Below, one piece after another: positions 6,200-14,761 of a stretch of 36,619 nt of DNA. Position numbers and translations under genes: made by a program. The DNA comes from Candidatus Omnitrophota bacterium (GTDB taxonomy: Bacteria > Omnitrophota > Gorgyraeia > Gygaellales > Profunditerraquicolaceae). The notes under the pieces were generated by a model. The model made no database searches and had not been told where the DNA came from. It worked only from the letters and a program-made list of their open reading frames with translations. Positions within the stretch are counted from its first letter, which is position 1. The number at the start of each line of letters is the position of its first letter. The stretch is from positions 1 to 36,619 of the forward strand of contig JAQUOD010000012.1 of assembly GCA_028717245.1 (NCBI GenBank), in the 5' to 3' direction.

Positions 6200-7297
6200 A
6201 TGAAAATACTGCATAGCTATCTCCTAAAAGAATTTATCGGGCCGCTCTTTATGGCCCTCGGCGTCCTCACCTTCGTGATGATCCTGGGCAATCTCATTAA
6301 AATAGCGGACCTGGTCATCAACAAAGGCGTGGATTTATACAGCGTATTGAAACTCTTACTTCTAATGATACCGTATCTATTGACCTACACCCTGCCGATT
6401 TCAGCGCTCACTGCCGTGCTCTTATCTTTAGGCAGGCTCTCCAGCGACAACGAAATTACCACCATCAGGGCAAGCGGCATACACCTCTTTAGCCTGATAG
6501 CGCCGCTTTTGACCGTCGGTTTAATCTTAAGCCTCATCCTGGTTGTCTTTAATGACCGGGTCATACCTTACGCGCATTTTGCCTCGAGAAAAACCATCAT
6601 GCAGATAGGGATAAAGAACCCCGCCGCTGCCTTAGAGCCGGGGATATTCATTAATTCTTTCGAGAAATATATCTTATTTATCTACCGTATAGACCAGAAC
6701 AAGCTCACTAACGTGCGTATTTATGAACCTCAAGGCCCGGATAAACCCGCGCGCACCATCGTGGCCAAAAGAGGCGAATTTATCGTGATGCCGGAAAAAA
6801 ATATGGTCAAGCTCAAGCTCATGGACGGCACCTCCGATGAGCCTGACCCGGAAAATTCCGCTAATTTCTATAAGCTCAACTTCAAGACTTATTTTATGAC
6901 TTTAAACTTAAGCCAAATGCAGAATAAGGATAAAATCGAGAAGAAACCCAAAGACATGACTATAGAGGAACTGAGGAATGAAATCAGAAAACTAAAAAGA
7001 GAAGGCATTGACCCGGCGCCCTTAATCAGCGAAATCAACGAAAAAATATCCCTGGCCTTCTCCTGTTTTATCCTGATGCTCTTTGGGATGCCGCTAGCCA
7101 TCATTACCCGCCGGCGCGAAAAATCAATCAACTTCGGTATCGCCTTTCTTATCGTAGGCATATATTATCTGATGCTCTTAGGCTCCGAGGCGCTGGGCCT
7201 GCAGGGCCACATCAACCCTAAATTCGCCATGTGGATACCTAATATCATCCTGGGCACTATTGGCGCGGTTTCAACCTATCGGCTATGCGCATCCTAG
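6200..7297 (+). CDS. lptF: LPS export permease LptF-type (YjgP/YjgQ family)
   Basis: This is an inner-membrane permease half of the LptB2FG transporter that extracts lipopolysaccharide from the inner membrane. The 365 residues show the family layout: three N-terminal membrane helices (about 12-35, 45-66, 98-120), a periplasmic jellyroll-type region (about 130-280) and three C-terminal helices. The segment LSSDNEITTIRASGI is the conserved coupling region. It starts one base after comF and overlaps the next permease by 13 bases, so the two are coupled. The F versus G assignment rests on order and resemblance only. lptB and lptC are not in the window. Confidence 0.85.
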   Translation: MKILHSYLLKEFIGPLFMALGVLTFVMILGNLIKIADLVINKGVDLYSVLKLLLLMIPYLLTYTLPISALTAVLLSLGRLSSDNEITTIRASGIHLFSLIAPLLTVGLILSLILVVFNDRVIPYAHFASRKTIMQIGIKNPAAALEPGIFINSFEKYILFIYRIDQNKLTNVRIYEPQGPDKPARTIVAKRGEFIVMPEKNMVKLKLMDGTSDEPDPENSANFYKLNFKTYFMTLNLSQMQNKDKIEKKPKDMTIEELRNEIRKLKREGIDPAPLISEINEKISLAFSCFILMLFGMPLAIITRRREKSINFGIAFLIVGIYYLMLLGSEALGLQGHINPKFAMWIPNIILGTIGAVSTYRLCAS

Positions 7298-8385
7298 ACC
7301 GCTATATATTAAAATCGGTATTATCCCTCTTCTTTCAATGCCTCTTCACTTTTCTTTTTCTCTATGTCATCATCGATATATTCTCTCACTTAGATGAAAT
7401 ACTGAAACAACAGGTAAATATAAGCATTTTAGGCCAGTATTACCTGGCATATTTACCTATCATTTTTGTCCAGGTCTCGCCCATCGCCTGCCTCTTAAGC
7501 ACGTTATATACCTTCGGCACCCTAAACCGCAATAACGAAATGATTGCCATGCGTTCGGCTGGCCTGAGTATCCCCCAGATCATCAAGACAGCGCTTATAT
7601 TCGGGCTTATCGTCAGCGCCTGCGTCTTCTGGGTCAACGATAAATTTGTTCCTGCCTCTATGTCCCTTACGGAAAGGATTAAGAAAGAGATGGAATCCGG
7701 GACGAGAAAAGCAAAAGAAAAAGAACACGAGGTCATCACTAATCTTTCCATGTACGGCTTAAAAAACAGGCTCTTCTTTGTGAATAAATTTTCCCTGGCC
7801 GCCAATACCATGGAAGGCATCATCATCTTAGAGCACGACGAAAAACAGAATATTACCAAAAAAATAGTGGCAAATAAAGGGGCCTATAAGGACGGCCTGT
7901 GGAGGTTTTACCAAAGCATTACTTATAATTTTGACGAAAACGTGCAGATAAAAGAAGAGCCGCAATATATGGAAGAAGAAATAATGAATATACCCGAGAC
8001 GCCGCATGATTTTCTAAACCAAATGCTGCAGCCGGATTATATGACTATTTCCCAGCTGGATAACTATATGCGCCGGCTATCAACAAGCGGGGCTACTACC
8101 GTAATCAGAAACCTCAAGGTTGACCTGTATCAGCGGTTTACCTTTCCGCTGACAAGTATCATGATTATGCTTCTGGGGATACCTTTTTCGGTGATGATGA
8201 AAAAGCGCGCTACGGGGCTTTCTTCGGTAGGATTATCTCTGATACTGGGGTTTTTATATTATGTGTTAAATGCCATAAGCATTGCCTTGGGTAAATCCGG
8301 GGCGCTTACGCCGATTCTGGCGGTATCTTTAAGCCATATCCTGGCTTTCTTAACTGCGTTCTACCTCATCCACAAGCTGCCTTAA
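7285..8385 (+). CDS. lptG: LPS export permease LptG-type (YjgP/YjgQ family)
   Basis: This is the second permease subunit of the Lpt transporter. The 366 residues share the first permease's topology: N-terminal helices up to about residue 120, a periplasmic domain, and C-terminal helices beginning near FPLTSIMIMLLGIPFSVMM. NRNNEMIAMRSAGLS matches the coupling motif of the partner. It overlaps lptF by 13 bases at its start. Its stop overlaps the convergent alr stop by four bases (TTAA at 8382-8385), leaving no room for an intergenic terminator. Confidence 0.85.
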   Translation: MRILDRYILKSVLSLFFQCLFTFLFLYVIIDIFSHLDEILKQQVNISILGQYYLAYLPIIFVQVSPIACLLSTLYTFGTLNRNNEMIAMRSAGLSIPQIIKTALIFGLIVSACVFWVNDKFVPASMSLTERIKKEMESGTRKAKEKEHEVITNLSMYGLKNRLFFVNKFSLAANTMEGIIILEHDEKQNITKKIVANKGAYKDGLWRFYQSITYNFDENVQIKEEPQYMEEEIMNIPETPHDFLNQMLQPDYMTISQLDNYMRRLSTSGATTVIRNLKVDLYQRFTFPLTSIMIMLLGIPFSVMMKKRATGLSSVGLSLILGFLYYVLNAISIALGKSGALTPILAVSLSHILAFLTAFYLIHKLP

Positions 8386-9488
8386 ACATATACCCGCGGG
8401 ACACGGCTGCCTAAACCACAAACAATTTCATAGGGGATGGTTCCGGCAAGGCCGGCTAATTCTTCTGCCATAATCCTGTTCTTACCCTGAGAACCGATAA
8501 ATACAGCTTCATCGCCTACCTTAACCGGCGCATCAGCCACATCCACCATAATCTGATCCATACAAATCCTCCCGCATACCTTAAAACGCCTGCCCCGGAT
8601 CAAGACAGGGGCGATATTGGATAAATTACGCGGATAGCCGTCGCCGTAACCGATAGGCAAAGTAATGATAGTTGCGGCCTTCCTGGTAATATAGTCGTGG
8701 CCATAACTTACGCCGTAGCCCGCCGGAAGCCTTTTGGCAAAGATAACTTTAGTTTTTAAACTGAGGACCGGCTTTAAATTTACTTTTAATTTTTTTACGG
8801 GACGCAGCCCATAAATTACCAAGCCGGGCCTAACCATATTAAAATGGCTCTTCTTATAACTAATCAGGCCCATACTGTTTGCGGCGTGCGCTAAAGGAAT
8901 ATGTATGCCTTCTTTATTGAGCTTGTTTATCAGGCGGTTAAATAGGTCTATCTGATACAAGGTGAATTCCCGGTTCATATCCGCAAAAGCAAGATGGGTA
9001 AATATCCCCTCGATATTAATGAATTCCAGTTTGTGGATATTTTTTACCAGCGTATGCGCATCCTGGTGCAAAACACCGATCCTGCCCATGCCCGTATCCA
9101 CCTTGATGTGCACATTTACCGGCTCACCGTAAGCTTTAGCCCTATTATTTAGCGCGCGCGCCAATTCTTCATCGCAGAGAGTGGGGGTGAGTTTATATTT
9201 AAATATGGGCTGGATGTCTTTCTTGAGTATCAGGCCTAAGATTAAGACGGGTAAATTTACCCCTGCCTGCCTCAATTTTATCCCCTCGTCGATAGAAGCG
9301 ACTCCCAGGTAATCCGCGCCGCAGTAAGAGAGTCTCTTGCTTACCGGGACTAAACCATGGCCATAAGCATCTGCCTTCACGCAAACCATGACTTTCACTT
9401 TGCGTGCCAGCATTTTTTTTACCTGATTGAAATTATAAGCCAGGTTACCTAAATTGACCTCAGCCCATGTCGGCCGGTAGTAGCGCAT
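8382..9488 (-). CDS. alr: Alanine racemase
   Basis: Alr is the PLP enzyme making D-alanine for peptidoglycan. Its 368 residues are normal length. The PLP lysine is Lys38 in VKADAYGHG, and the opposite catalytic Tyr is in GVSYGHDY (about residue 262). RIGVL, NMVRPGLVIYG and GRICMDQIMVDV are further family landmarks. It starts two bases after tsaB ends and is the last gene of the long minus-strand run. Its tail collides with lptG. Confidence 0.96.
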   Translation of the reverse strand: MRYYRPTWAEVNLGNLAYNFNQVKKMLARKVKVMVCVKADAYGHGLVPVSKRLSYCGADYLGVASIDEGIKLRQAGVNLPVLILGLILKKDIQPIFKYKLTPTLCDEELARALNNRAKAYGEPVNVHIKVDTGMGRIGVLHQDAHTLVKNIHKLEFINIEGIFTHLAFADMNREFTLYQIDLFNRLINKLNKEGIHIPLAHAANSMGLISYKKSHFNMVRPGLVIYGLRPVKKLKVNLKPVLSLKTKVIFAKRLPAGYGVSYGHDYITRKAATIITLPIGYGDGYPRNLSNIAPVLIRGRRFKVCGRICMDQIMVDVADAPVKVGDEAVFIGSQGKNRIMAEELAGLAGTIPYEIVCGLGSRVPRVYV

Positions 9489-9490
9489 AT

Positions 9491-10171
9491 TTAGTCTTTC
9501 TGTTTTCTAATCTGGCATTCTTTAGGATAGAGATAAACAGGTTCGATTTTAGAAGGAATAGTGAATTGTTTCTGTTTAATCTTTTCTAAAGCCAATTCCA
9601 TGATATTATGTGCTTTAGGATACCAGCAATCCCTATCCAGGATATTCACCCCTTTTATGCGCGTCAATATCTTGTCCCTGTATAAGCCGGCTGCATCCCC
9701 AAATATTATAGCATCGGCTCTGGCCTTTTTTAGAAAATCTTCTACTGCAAGGAGCATATAAGGTCTTATGCGCTTAAGCTTGCCGTTTTTATTCAGGTAA
9801 ACGCTGGTATAAACCAGGCCTCTCTTGGCATCGATAACCGGGATTATCTGCACAGCGGTTTCGTGCGCATTTTTGGCTAATATATCTAAGGTAGATATGC
9901 CGATGATGGGTTTATGCAAGGCAAAACTCATCCCTTTGATGGTTGCTAATCCTATGCGCACGCCCGTAAAGGAACCCGGGCCTAAGCCGCAGGCAAGATA
10001 GTCGATATCGCAGGCACGCCAACCTAACATATCCAGCGCCCTTTTAATGGTTATGCCAAGCAGCGCAGAAAGTTTTGTGCCTGCCTCTAAATTATATTCG
10101 TATATTTTGGTATTATCAGAGAGCCCCAGGGATAAAAACTTAGTCGTAGTATCAATGCCTAAAATCTTCAT
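9491..10171 (-). CDS. tsaB: tRNA N6-threonylcarbamoyladenosine synthesis protein TsaB
   Basis: TsaB is the scaffold partner of TsaD and TsaE in making t6A37 on ANN-decoding tRNAs. The 226 residues show the ASKHA start MKILGIDTTTKFLSLGL and the hallmark GLGPGSFTGVRIGLATIKG. It overlaps tsaE by 20 bases. tsaD, the catalytic subunit, is not in the window. Confidence 0.95.
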   Translation of the reverse strand: MKILGIDTTTKFLSLGLSDNTKIYEYNLEAGTKLSALLGITIKRALDMLGWRACDIDYLACGLGPGSFTGVRIGLATIKGMSFALHKPIIGISTLDILAKNAHETAVQIIPVIDAKRGLVYTSVYLNKNGKLKRIRPYMLLAVEDFLKKARADAIIFGDAAGLYRDKILTRIKGVNILDRDCWYPKAHNIMELALEKIKQKQFTIPSKIEPVYLYPKECQIRKQKD

Positions 10172-10622
10172 GAATTTTCCTCAATAATTCTTTATAACGT
10201 GCGCCTTTGGCGCGGAATTCAAGCAGGCGGTGCGGATCCCTGCGGATAGATAATTCTATTTTCAGAAATTCTCCAGGCAGCAGATATTTTAATCTGTCCG
10301 CCCACTCGATCACTGCAATCCCATCATCATAAAGATATTCTTCATAGCCTAAACCGAGAATGGATGAAGCGTAATCCAGCCGGTAAAGGTCAAAATGGTA
10401 CAGCGTAAATTTACCTTGATCATACTGACGGATGAGGACAAAAGTGGGGCTGATCACCTTATCCTTTTTGATACCCATGCCCTCGGCTATGCCCTTAACC
10501 AGGACTGTCTTACCTGAACCGAGCTCGCCGAATAAACAAATTATATCGCCAGGCCTTAAATTTCTGGCCATGATCCTGCCTATCTGTATGGTTTCTCTGA
10601 CTGAATGTGAGATTATTTTCAT
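10152..10622 (-). CDS. tsaE: tRNA t6A biosynthesis ATPase TsaE
   Basis: TsaE is the P-loop ATPase of the t6A complex. The Walker A GELGSGKT lies at 32-39, followed by the family segments SPTFVLIRQY and YHFDLYRL, and VIEWADRL near residue 105. The 156 residues are normal. It follows thiL across a palindromic repeat and overlaps tsaB, giving thiL-tsaE-tsaB, the same order as in Bacillus subtilis. Confidence 0.95.
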   Translation of the reverse strand: MKIISHSVRETIQIGRIMARNLRPGDIICLFGELGSGKTVLVKGIAEGMGIKKDKVISPTFVLIRQYDQGKFTLYHFDLYRLDYASSILGLGYEEYLYDDGIAVIEWADRLKYLLPGEFLKIELSIRRDPHRLLEFRAKGARYKELLRKIHEDFRH

Positions 10623-10628
10623 CTCATT

Positions 10629-10707
10629 AGGGGGACGGTTCTCAACTCAATCGGAGAAGTGCCCCCATAAGGGGACACTTCTTGCTTTGGCTTAAGAACC
10701 GTCCCTA
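10629..10707. repeat. Nested palindromes between thiL and tsaE
   Basis: The outer arms GGACGGTTCT (from about 10633) and AGAACCGTCC (10695-10704) enclose an inner imperfect palindrome, AGAAGTG at 10655-10661 with CACTTCT at 10676-10682, joined by CCCC/GGGG. Two repeat types appear to be stacked one inside the other. On the minus strand the structure directly precedes tsaE and may help terminate or protect mRNA. Confidence 0.7.
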
Positions 10708-10709
10708 AA

Positions 10710-11609
10710 TTAAAAGTGCCGAAAACCTCCCGGCTTAACCATCTTTGCCCTGCCTCTTCTATCTATTAATCTGAAGCCGTATTTTTTATCTGTAATCTCT
10801 CCGATAGGCCTGAAATTAGCCGGGCCTTTTAAGATAAGCTTCCTGGCCTCATTACGCGTAAGTGTAAAAAGTAATTCAAAATCCTCTCCCATATAAAGCG
10901 CATCCTGAAGGCCGCGCGACTCTTTACTCAAAGGAATTAAATCCTCATAAATTACTGCCCCGGACTTACTCTCTTCCAAGATATGCCCAAGGTCCTGGAT
11001 TAAACCATCAGATATGTCAATCATGGAGTTAAGGTTAAAATTTTTTACCAGGAACCTCGCTTCTTTTATCCGCGGTGTGAATTTAAGGTGTTTGCCTAAA
11101 ATAGAACCTCCCAGTTTCCCGCTGACGAATATGATATCCCCGGGCTTAGCGCCGCTTCTTAAAACCAGATTCTTCTTTTCTACCAGGCCCAGCATACTTA
11201 CATCAATGGTTAAATGTCTCATCCGGCTCATATCTCCGCCTACAAGATTGAGCTTATATTGCTTAGCCAGGCCCAGCATACCTTTGATAATTTTATCCAC
11301 AAATTCAACGCGAGTTTTTTTAGGCAGGCCTAAGGAAACCAGGCAATAACGCGGCAGGCCGGCGCAGGCAGCGATATCGCTGATAGACACGGCAATTGCT
11401 TTTCTGCCGATAAGATATGGGTCCTCCTGAGAGGTAAAATCTACCCCCTCAACAATCATGTCGCAGGTAAAAAGCTGGTAGTGGTTCTTATCGAATTTTA
11501 AGACCGCGCAATCATCCCCTAAACCCTTGATGACTGTATTGTCAGTCTTGATCAATCGCTTGATCCTGTTGATTAAACCGAACTCACCTATTTCACCTAT
11601 TTTTGGCAT
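10710..11609 (-). CDS. thiL: Thiamine-monophosphate kinase
   Basis: ThiL phosphorylates thiamine monophosphate to the active diphosphate cofactor. Family segments are GEFGLI at the start, GDDCAVLKF (metal/ATP site), the GRKAIAVSISDIAACAG block, NLVGGDMSR, and SMIDISDGLIQDLGHI. The start at ATG 11609 (299 residues) is preferred because homologues begin near GEFGLI. The frame extends 29 codons further to ATG 11696, but that extension is repeat-derived (heptamer array and two palindromes). The only possible ribosome site for 11609 is an AGGTG that lies in the palindrome. Other thiamine genes are not nearby. Confidence 0.9.
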   Translation of the reverse strand: MPKIGEIGEFGLINRIKRLIKTDNTVIKGLGDDCAVLKFDKNHYQLFTCDMIVEGVDFTSQEDPYLIGRKAIAVSISDIAACAGLPRYCLVSLGLPKKTRVEFVDKIIKGMLGLAKQYKLNLVGGDMSRMRHLTIDVSMLGLVEKKNLVLRSGAKPGDIIFVSGKLGGSILGKHLKFTPRIKEARFLVKNFNLNSMIDISDGLIQDLGHILEESKSGAVIYEDLIPLSKESRGLQDALYMGEDFELLFTLTRNEARKLILKGPANFRPIGEITDKKYGFRLIDRRGRAKMVKPGGFRHF

Positions 11610-11613
11610 TTTT

Positions 11614-11651
11614 GGCACCTGGTGCGAATCCAATCGGGCACCTGGTGCGAA
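11614..11651. repeat. Two direct GGCACCTGGTGCGAA repeats
   Basis: Identical 15-base copies lie at 11614-11628 and 11637-11651. Each contains the palindrome GCACC-T-GGTGC, the same 5+1+5 design as GGGAC-A-GTCCC elsewhere in the window but with different arms. They lie just upstream of the preferred thiL start. Confidence 0.85.
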
Positions 11652-11681
11652 ATTGAGATTGTACCTGTCCCGGCGGTCCAT

Positions 11682-11709
11682 TTCGTCATTAGTCATCGGT
11701 TATTCTTCA
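11682..11709 (-). repeat. Degenerate heptamer array at the mtnA/thiL junction
   Basis: Minus-strand units TGAAGAA, TAACCGA, TGACTAA and TGACGAA are contiguous. The mtnA stop (TGA at 11707-11709) is the first three bases of the first unit, and the upstream alternative thiL start at 11696 is inside the array. The units are divergent, so the periodicity is less certain than elsewhere. Confidence 0.5.
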
Positions 11710-12762
11710 TTTATTCTTTAAGTTACCAATTATTTTTTTAATATTCCGGGCATAGGGCGGCCTGATAATGCCTTTATCCGTAATAATAGCAGTGATTAAT
11801 CCGTGCGGGGTCACGTCAAAGGCAGGATTAAATACCTTTATGCCGCTTGCGGCAATAGGCCTTTTAAAAAATAACTCCGTCACTTCCCTGGCGTTACGTT
11901 CTTCAATAGGAATATCTTTTCCGTTTTTTATCTTCAGGTCAAAAGTCGACCGGGGTGCGGCGATATAGAAGGGAATTTTATGGTAATGGCTTAGGACCGC
12001 TAAACTATAGGTGCCGATTTTATTGGCAGTATCGCCGTTAGCTGCGATTCTATCTGCGCCTGCGATGACTTTATCTATCTTTCCCTGCCGCATTAACGCC
12101 GCCGCCATATTGTCGCAGATAAGCGTGACATCAATGCCTTTCTTCTTTAATTCCCATGTCGTCAGGCGCGCGCCCTGTAACAAAGGACGGGTTTCGCAGG
12201 CATAGACTTTTAAATGCTTACCCTCTTCTTTCGCTTTATAAATCACGCCTAATGCCGTGCCGTAATCAATAGTAGCCAGGATTCCTGCGTTGCAGACCGT
12301 CAATATCGTATCTTTATTCCGGATTAATTTTGCGCCATATCGGCCTATACTGCGGCAGGTTTCTCTATCCTCCTGCATGATCTTTTGCGTTTCCTTAAAG
12401 AGCAGCTTTTTTATCGCAGGTATACTCTGGTTTCGGTTCTTCACCGCAACACTGTATATCCTTTCTATGCCCCAGAAAAGATTCCTGGCTGTAGGCCGAC
12501 AAGAAGCGATGTATTTAGCTACCTTATCTAATTCTTTGCTTAATTCACGAAAATTCTTTGCCTTTGAATTTTTAATCCCCAGGTATACGCCCAATGCCCC
12601 GGCTAAACCCAACGCGGGTGCTCCGCGCACTTTCAGTTCTTTTATTGCCTGCCAGAGAACCCTGGGGTCTTTGATGTATAAATACCGCAATTCTAAAGGC
12701 AACCTGGTCTGGTCGATGATTTTGACGCTGTTATTCTTCCATTCTATCGTCTTGATTTCCAT
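11707..12762 (-). CDS. mtnA: S-methyl-5-thioribose-1-phosphate isomerase (eIF-2B alpha-like)
   Basis: MtnA isomerises methylthioribose-1-phosphate to the ribulose form in methionine salvage. The 351 residues carry KVRGAPALGLAGALG near 44-58, the catalytic Cys157 in TVCNAG and Asp237 in GADRIA. APRSTFD and NPAFDVTPHGLI are conserved C-terminal landmarks. No other salvage gene is nearby, so a related aldose-1-phosphate isomerase role cannot be excluded. The gene lies downstream of a palindrome pair and its stop is within a heptamer array. Confidence 0.9.
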   Translation of the reverse strand: MEIKTIEWKNNSVKIIDQTRLPLELRYLYIKDPRVLWQAIKELKVRGAPALGLAGALGVYLGIKNSKAKNFRELSKELDKVAKYIASCRPTARNLFWGIERIYSVAVKNRNQSIPAIKKLLFKETQKIMQEDRETCRSIGRYGAKLIRNKDTILTVCNAGILATIDYGTALGVIYKAKEEGKHLKVYACETRPLLQGARLTTWELKKKGIDVTLICDNMAAALMRQGKIDKVIAGADRIAANGDTANKIGTYSLAVLSHYHKIPFYIAAPRSTFDLKIKNGKDIPIEERNAREVTELFFKRPIAASGIKVFNPAFDVTPHGLITAIITDKGIIRPPYARNIKKIIGNLKNK

Positions 12763-12785
12763 GGCGTCCTTCCTTATTTTCTTAA

Positions 12786-12836
12786 GGGACAGTCCCCTTG
12801 GTTTACTTCGAACTAGCTTTCTACGGGGACAGTCCC
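12786..12836. repeat. Paired GGGACAGTCCC palindromes, second copy
   Basis: Copies at 12786-12797 and 12825-12836 repeat the arrangement of 5376-5428, including the extra inner C and G and a similar spacer (27 versus 29 bases) of unrelated sequence. The right-hand copy lies inside the end of the TPR gene and supplies its last codons. Confidence 0.88.
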
Positions 12837-13429
12837 TTATTCTCTAATGATTTAATACGCTTATTTATCTGTCTCCTTATACCCACACAGCATCCCGGCT
12901 TTAATAACTGTAATACTTTTTTGTAGGCAGCCAGGGCGCCCTGATAATCGCCGAGGCTAAAAAGTGCGTCTGCCAGATTATCATAAGTCACTGCCCTCTT
13001 CGGCTCTAAGCCCAAGGCCTTTTTAAAATATTCTATGGCTTCGCTGTGCCTGCCGATATTATTCAGCAGCCAGCCCTTATTATGATAAATAGTCGCATAA
13101 TCCGGTTCTACCCCTATCCCTTTATCAAAATAATAGAATGCCTCATCAATTATACCCAGATCTACCATACACAACGCCCGGTCATTATAAGCAGCTCCGT
13201 CGTTAGGATTATATTTTATGGCGGCGTCAAAATATTCAATGGCAGTAGTAAAGTTTTTCTTCAGAATCTCCAGCTGCCCCTTAAAATAAGCAATCTCGCC
13301 TCTTGCGTCTTTTTCCTCTGCCTGCCTTAAGCCTTCGCGGGCGAACTTCAGCGCATCCCTGTGCGTACCATAAGTAATCGCTTCGTCCAATTTAATTCTC
13401 AACTCACATAAACTATTCTTATTGGCCAT
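12821..13429 (-). CDS. TPR repeat protein
   Basis: This 202-residue soluble helical-repeat protein probably serves as a protein-binding scaffold; the partner is unknown. About four tetratricopeptide repeats cover residues 40-180, with typical ends such as YFDAAIKYNPND, YFDKGIGVEPDY, YFKKALGLEPKR and AYKKVLQLLKPG. No signal peptide is visible. The final residues GLSP and the TAG stop are encoded by the palindromic repeat, so the original C-terminus may have been replaced. Upstream, a long hairpin separates it from the DUF362 gene. Confidence 0.85.
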   Translation of the reverse strand: MANKNSLCELRIKLDEAITYGTHRDALKFAREGLRQAEEKDARGEIAYFKGQLEILKKNFTTAIEYFDAAIKYNPNDGAAYNDRALCMVDLGIIDEAFYYFDKGIGVEPDYATIYHNKGWLLNNIGRHSEAIEYFKKALGLEPKRAVTYDNLADALFSLGDYQGALAAYKKVLQLLKPGCCVGIRRQINKRIKSLENKGLSP

Positions 13430-13463
13430 ATAATAGTGGTATTGAATAAAGAATATTCTTAGG

Positions 13464-13624
13464 GATGGCTTGGCTTGCTTTCACACAGCATGTAGTTTGT
13501 GCGAGCGGCCAAGGTTCACCCTCTACCAGAAAAGTCAGTGAGAGCGAGCACAAACTCCAAGCGAGATTTTCCTCGGTGGGGAAAATCGAGCGGTGCTGTG
13601 GGAAAGTAAGACAAGACAGCCCAT
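13464..13624. repeat. Long branched hairpin between the TPR and DUF362 genes
   Basis: Outer arms at about 13464-13490 and 13594-13624 pair imperfectly, with CACAGCA/TGCTGTG closest to the interior. Inside are GTTTGTGC/GCACAAAC (13495-13502 with 13548-13555) and ATTTTCC/GGAAAAT (13566-13572 with 13580-13586). The arm motifs GGCTTGG and CAAGACAG recur exactly in the hairpin at 21134-21211. This accounts for most of the 213-base gap; no gene is supported in it. Confidence 0.7.
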
Positions 13625-13642
13625 TACAAATATTACACATTA

Positions 13643-14761
13643 TCATAATCCGATCAACTTGGCCAATAAGCTCTTCTTCACTTTTATAGCTGAATGAGGA
13701 CACGCCTCCTGGCAGCAAAAACAGGAGATACAGCCGCGATAATCGATAACAATACGGTTATTCTTCATACTAATCACTTTTTGGGGACAGGCCTTAACGC
13801 AGGCAGCGCAGAGAATACAGTTAACCCGTTTTACATAAGGATAATACTTAATCAGTTTTCTGGCTATCTCCAGAATAGGCTGCGGTATATTCTTTTTAAA
13901 CGAGGTCGAAGGTAAAATAAACGGCTCAGGCATAACCTCATTTAATTTTTCTCCCAGGATAGAGATAGATTTTATATCCGCAACGCCCAAACCCCTTGCT
14001 GCCGCTTCTTTAGTAGTTAATACGTCAAAAGGCTTAACCCCCATAATTAAAGCCATAATGGCATCAAGGGCAATACAATCGCTTCCGGCAAAGAGTAAAC
14101 CCAGATGGCGTAACTTCCCGCCTGTAGCAGGGCCATCCCCTTCCATGGCAGTAATCCCATCCACTAATGTCAGGCCGGGTTTTACCTCCTGATAAATATC
14201 TACCAGTATCCTTGCAAAATCAGGGGGATGAAAATAATTCTTATGCAGCTCTGTCTTATAGGTACCGGGAACCAAGCCAAAAAGATTTTTTATCGCTGCG
14301 GTCATCAGCGTAAAATCGTGCGTCTTAAATTTCGGCAGGTTTACCACGTAATCGCATTCATCCAGCCACGCCGTCAGAGGAAACTTCTCGCGCCAGCGCC
14401 GCTTATCGAACTTTACTAATTCAACGCCTTCTTCTTCGCAAAGATCCCGCATCCCCGAGCGCCGGTAAACCTCATCCACGTTTTCAATCTGGTTACCCCA
14501 GACGCTGGGCCCATCGCCCAGATAAAGCCGGCAATCAATCTCTTTTAAGATTTTCACCACTGCGCGCACAACCTCCGGATGCGTATTTACCCCAAAATCC
14601 GGGTCTTTGGCCATTAAGAGATTGGGCTTAACTAACACCTTACTTTCAGGTTTAATAAACTTCGTTATCCCGCCGAATAAATCTATTGCCCTGCGGACTG
14701 CTGCAGAAACTAAGGAAGGTTGATAATCACTGCATTTTACTATGGCGACTTGCGCATTCAT
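13643..14761 (-). CDS. DUF362 protein with C-terminal 2[4Fe-4S] ferredoxin domain
   Basis: Residues 1-300 match the DUF362 family: KVLVKPNLLMAKDPDFGVNTHPEV, DECDYVVNLPKFKTH and AIKNLFGLVPG are its typical segments. Residues 315-354 hold two CxxCxxCxxxCP clusters (315, 318, 321, 325 and 344, 347, 350, 354), each able to bind a [4Fe-4S] cluster. The biochemical role is not established; an electron-transfer or cofactor-linked activity is inferred from the clusters. The start overlaps the tatD stop by four bases. Confidence 0.88.
   Translation of the reverse strand: MNAQVAIVKCSDYQPSLVSAAVRRAIDLFGGITKFIKPESKVLVKPNLLMAKDPDFGVNTHPEVVRAVVKILKEIDCRLYLGDGPSVWGNQIENVDEVYRRSGMRDLCEEEGVELVKFDKRRWREKFPLTAWLDECDYVVNLPKFKTHDFTLMTAAIKNLFGLVPGTYKTELHKNYFHPPDFARILVDIYQEVKPGLTLVDGITAMEGDGPATGGKLRHLGLLFAGSDCIALDAIMALIMGVKPFDVLTTKEAAARGLGVADIKSISILGEKLNEVMPEPFILPSTSFKKNIPQPILEIARKLIKYYPYVKRVNCILCAACVKACPQKVISMKNNRIVIDYRGCISCFCCQEACPHSAIKVKKSLLAKLIGL

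Noticed and set aside
13419-13718. A 99-codon minus-strand frame across the hairpin and the DUF362 end
   Set aside because: It is a different frame over a repeat and a conserved ferredoxin domain, with no recognisable protein.
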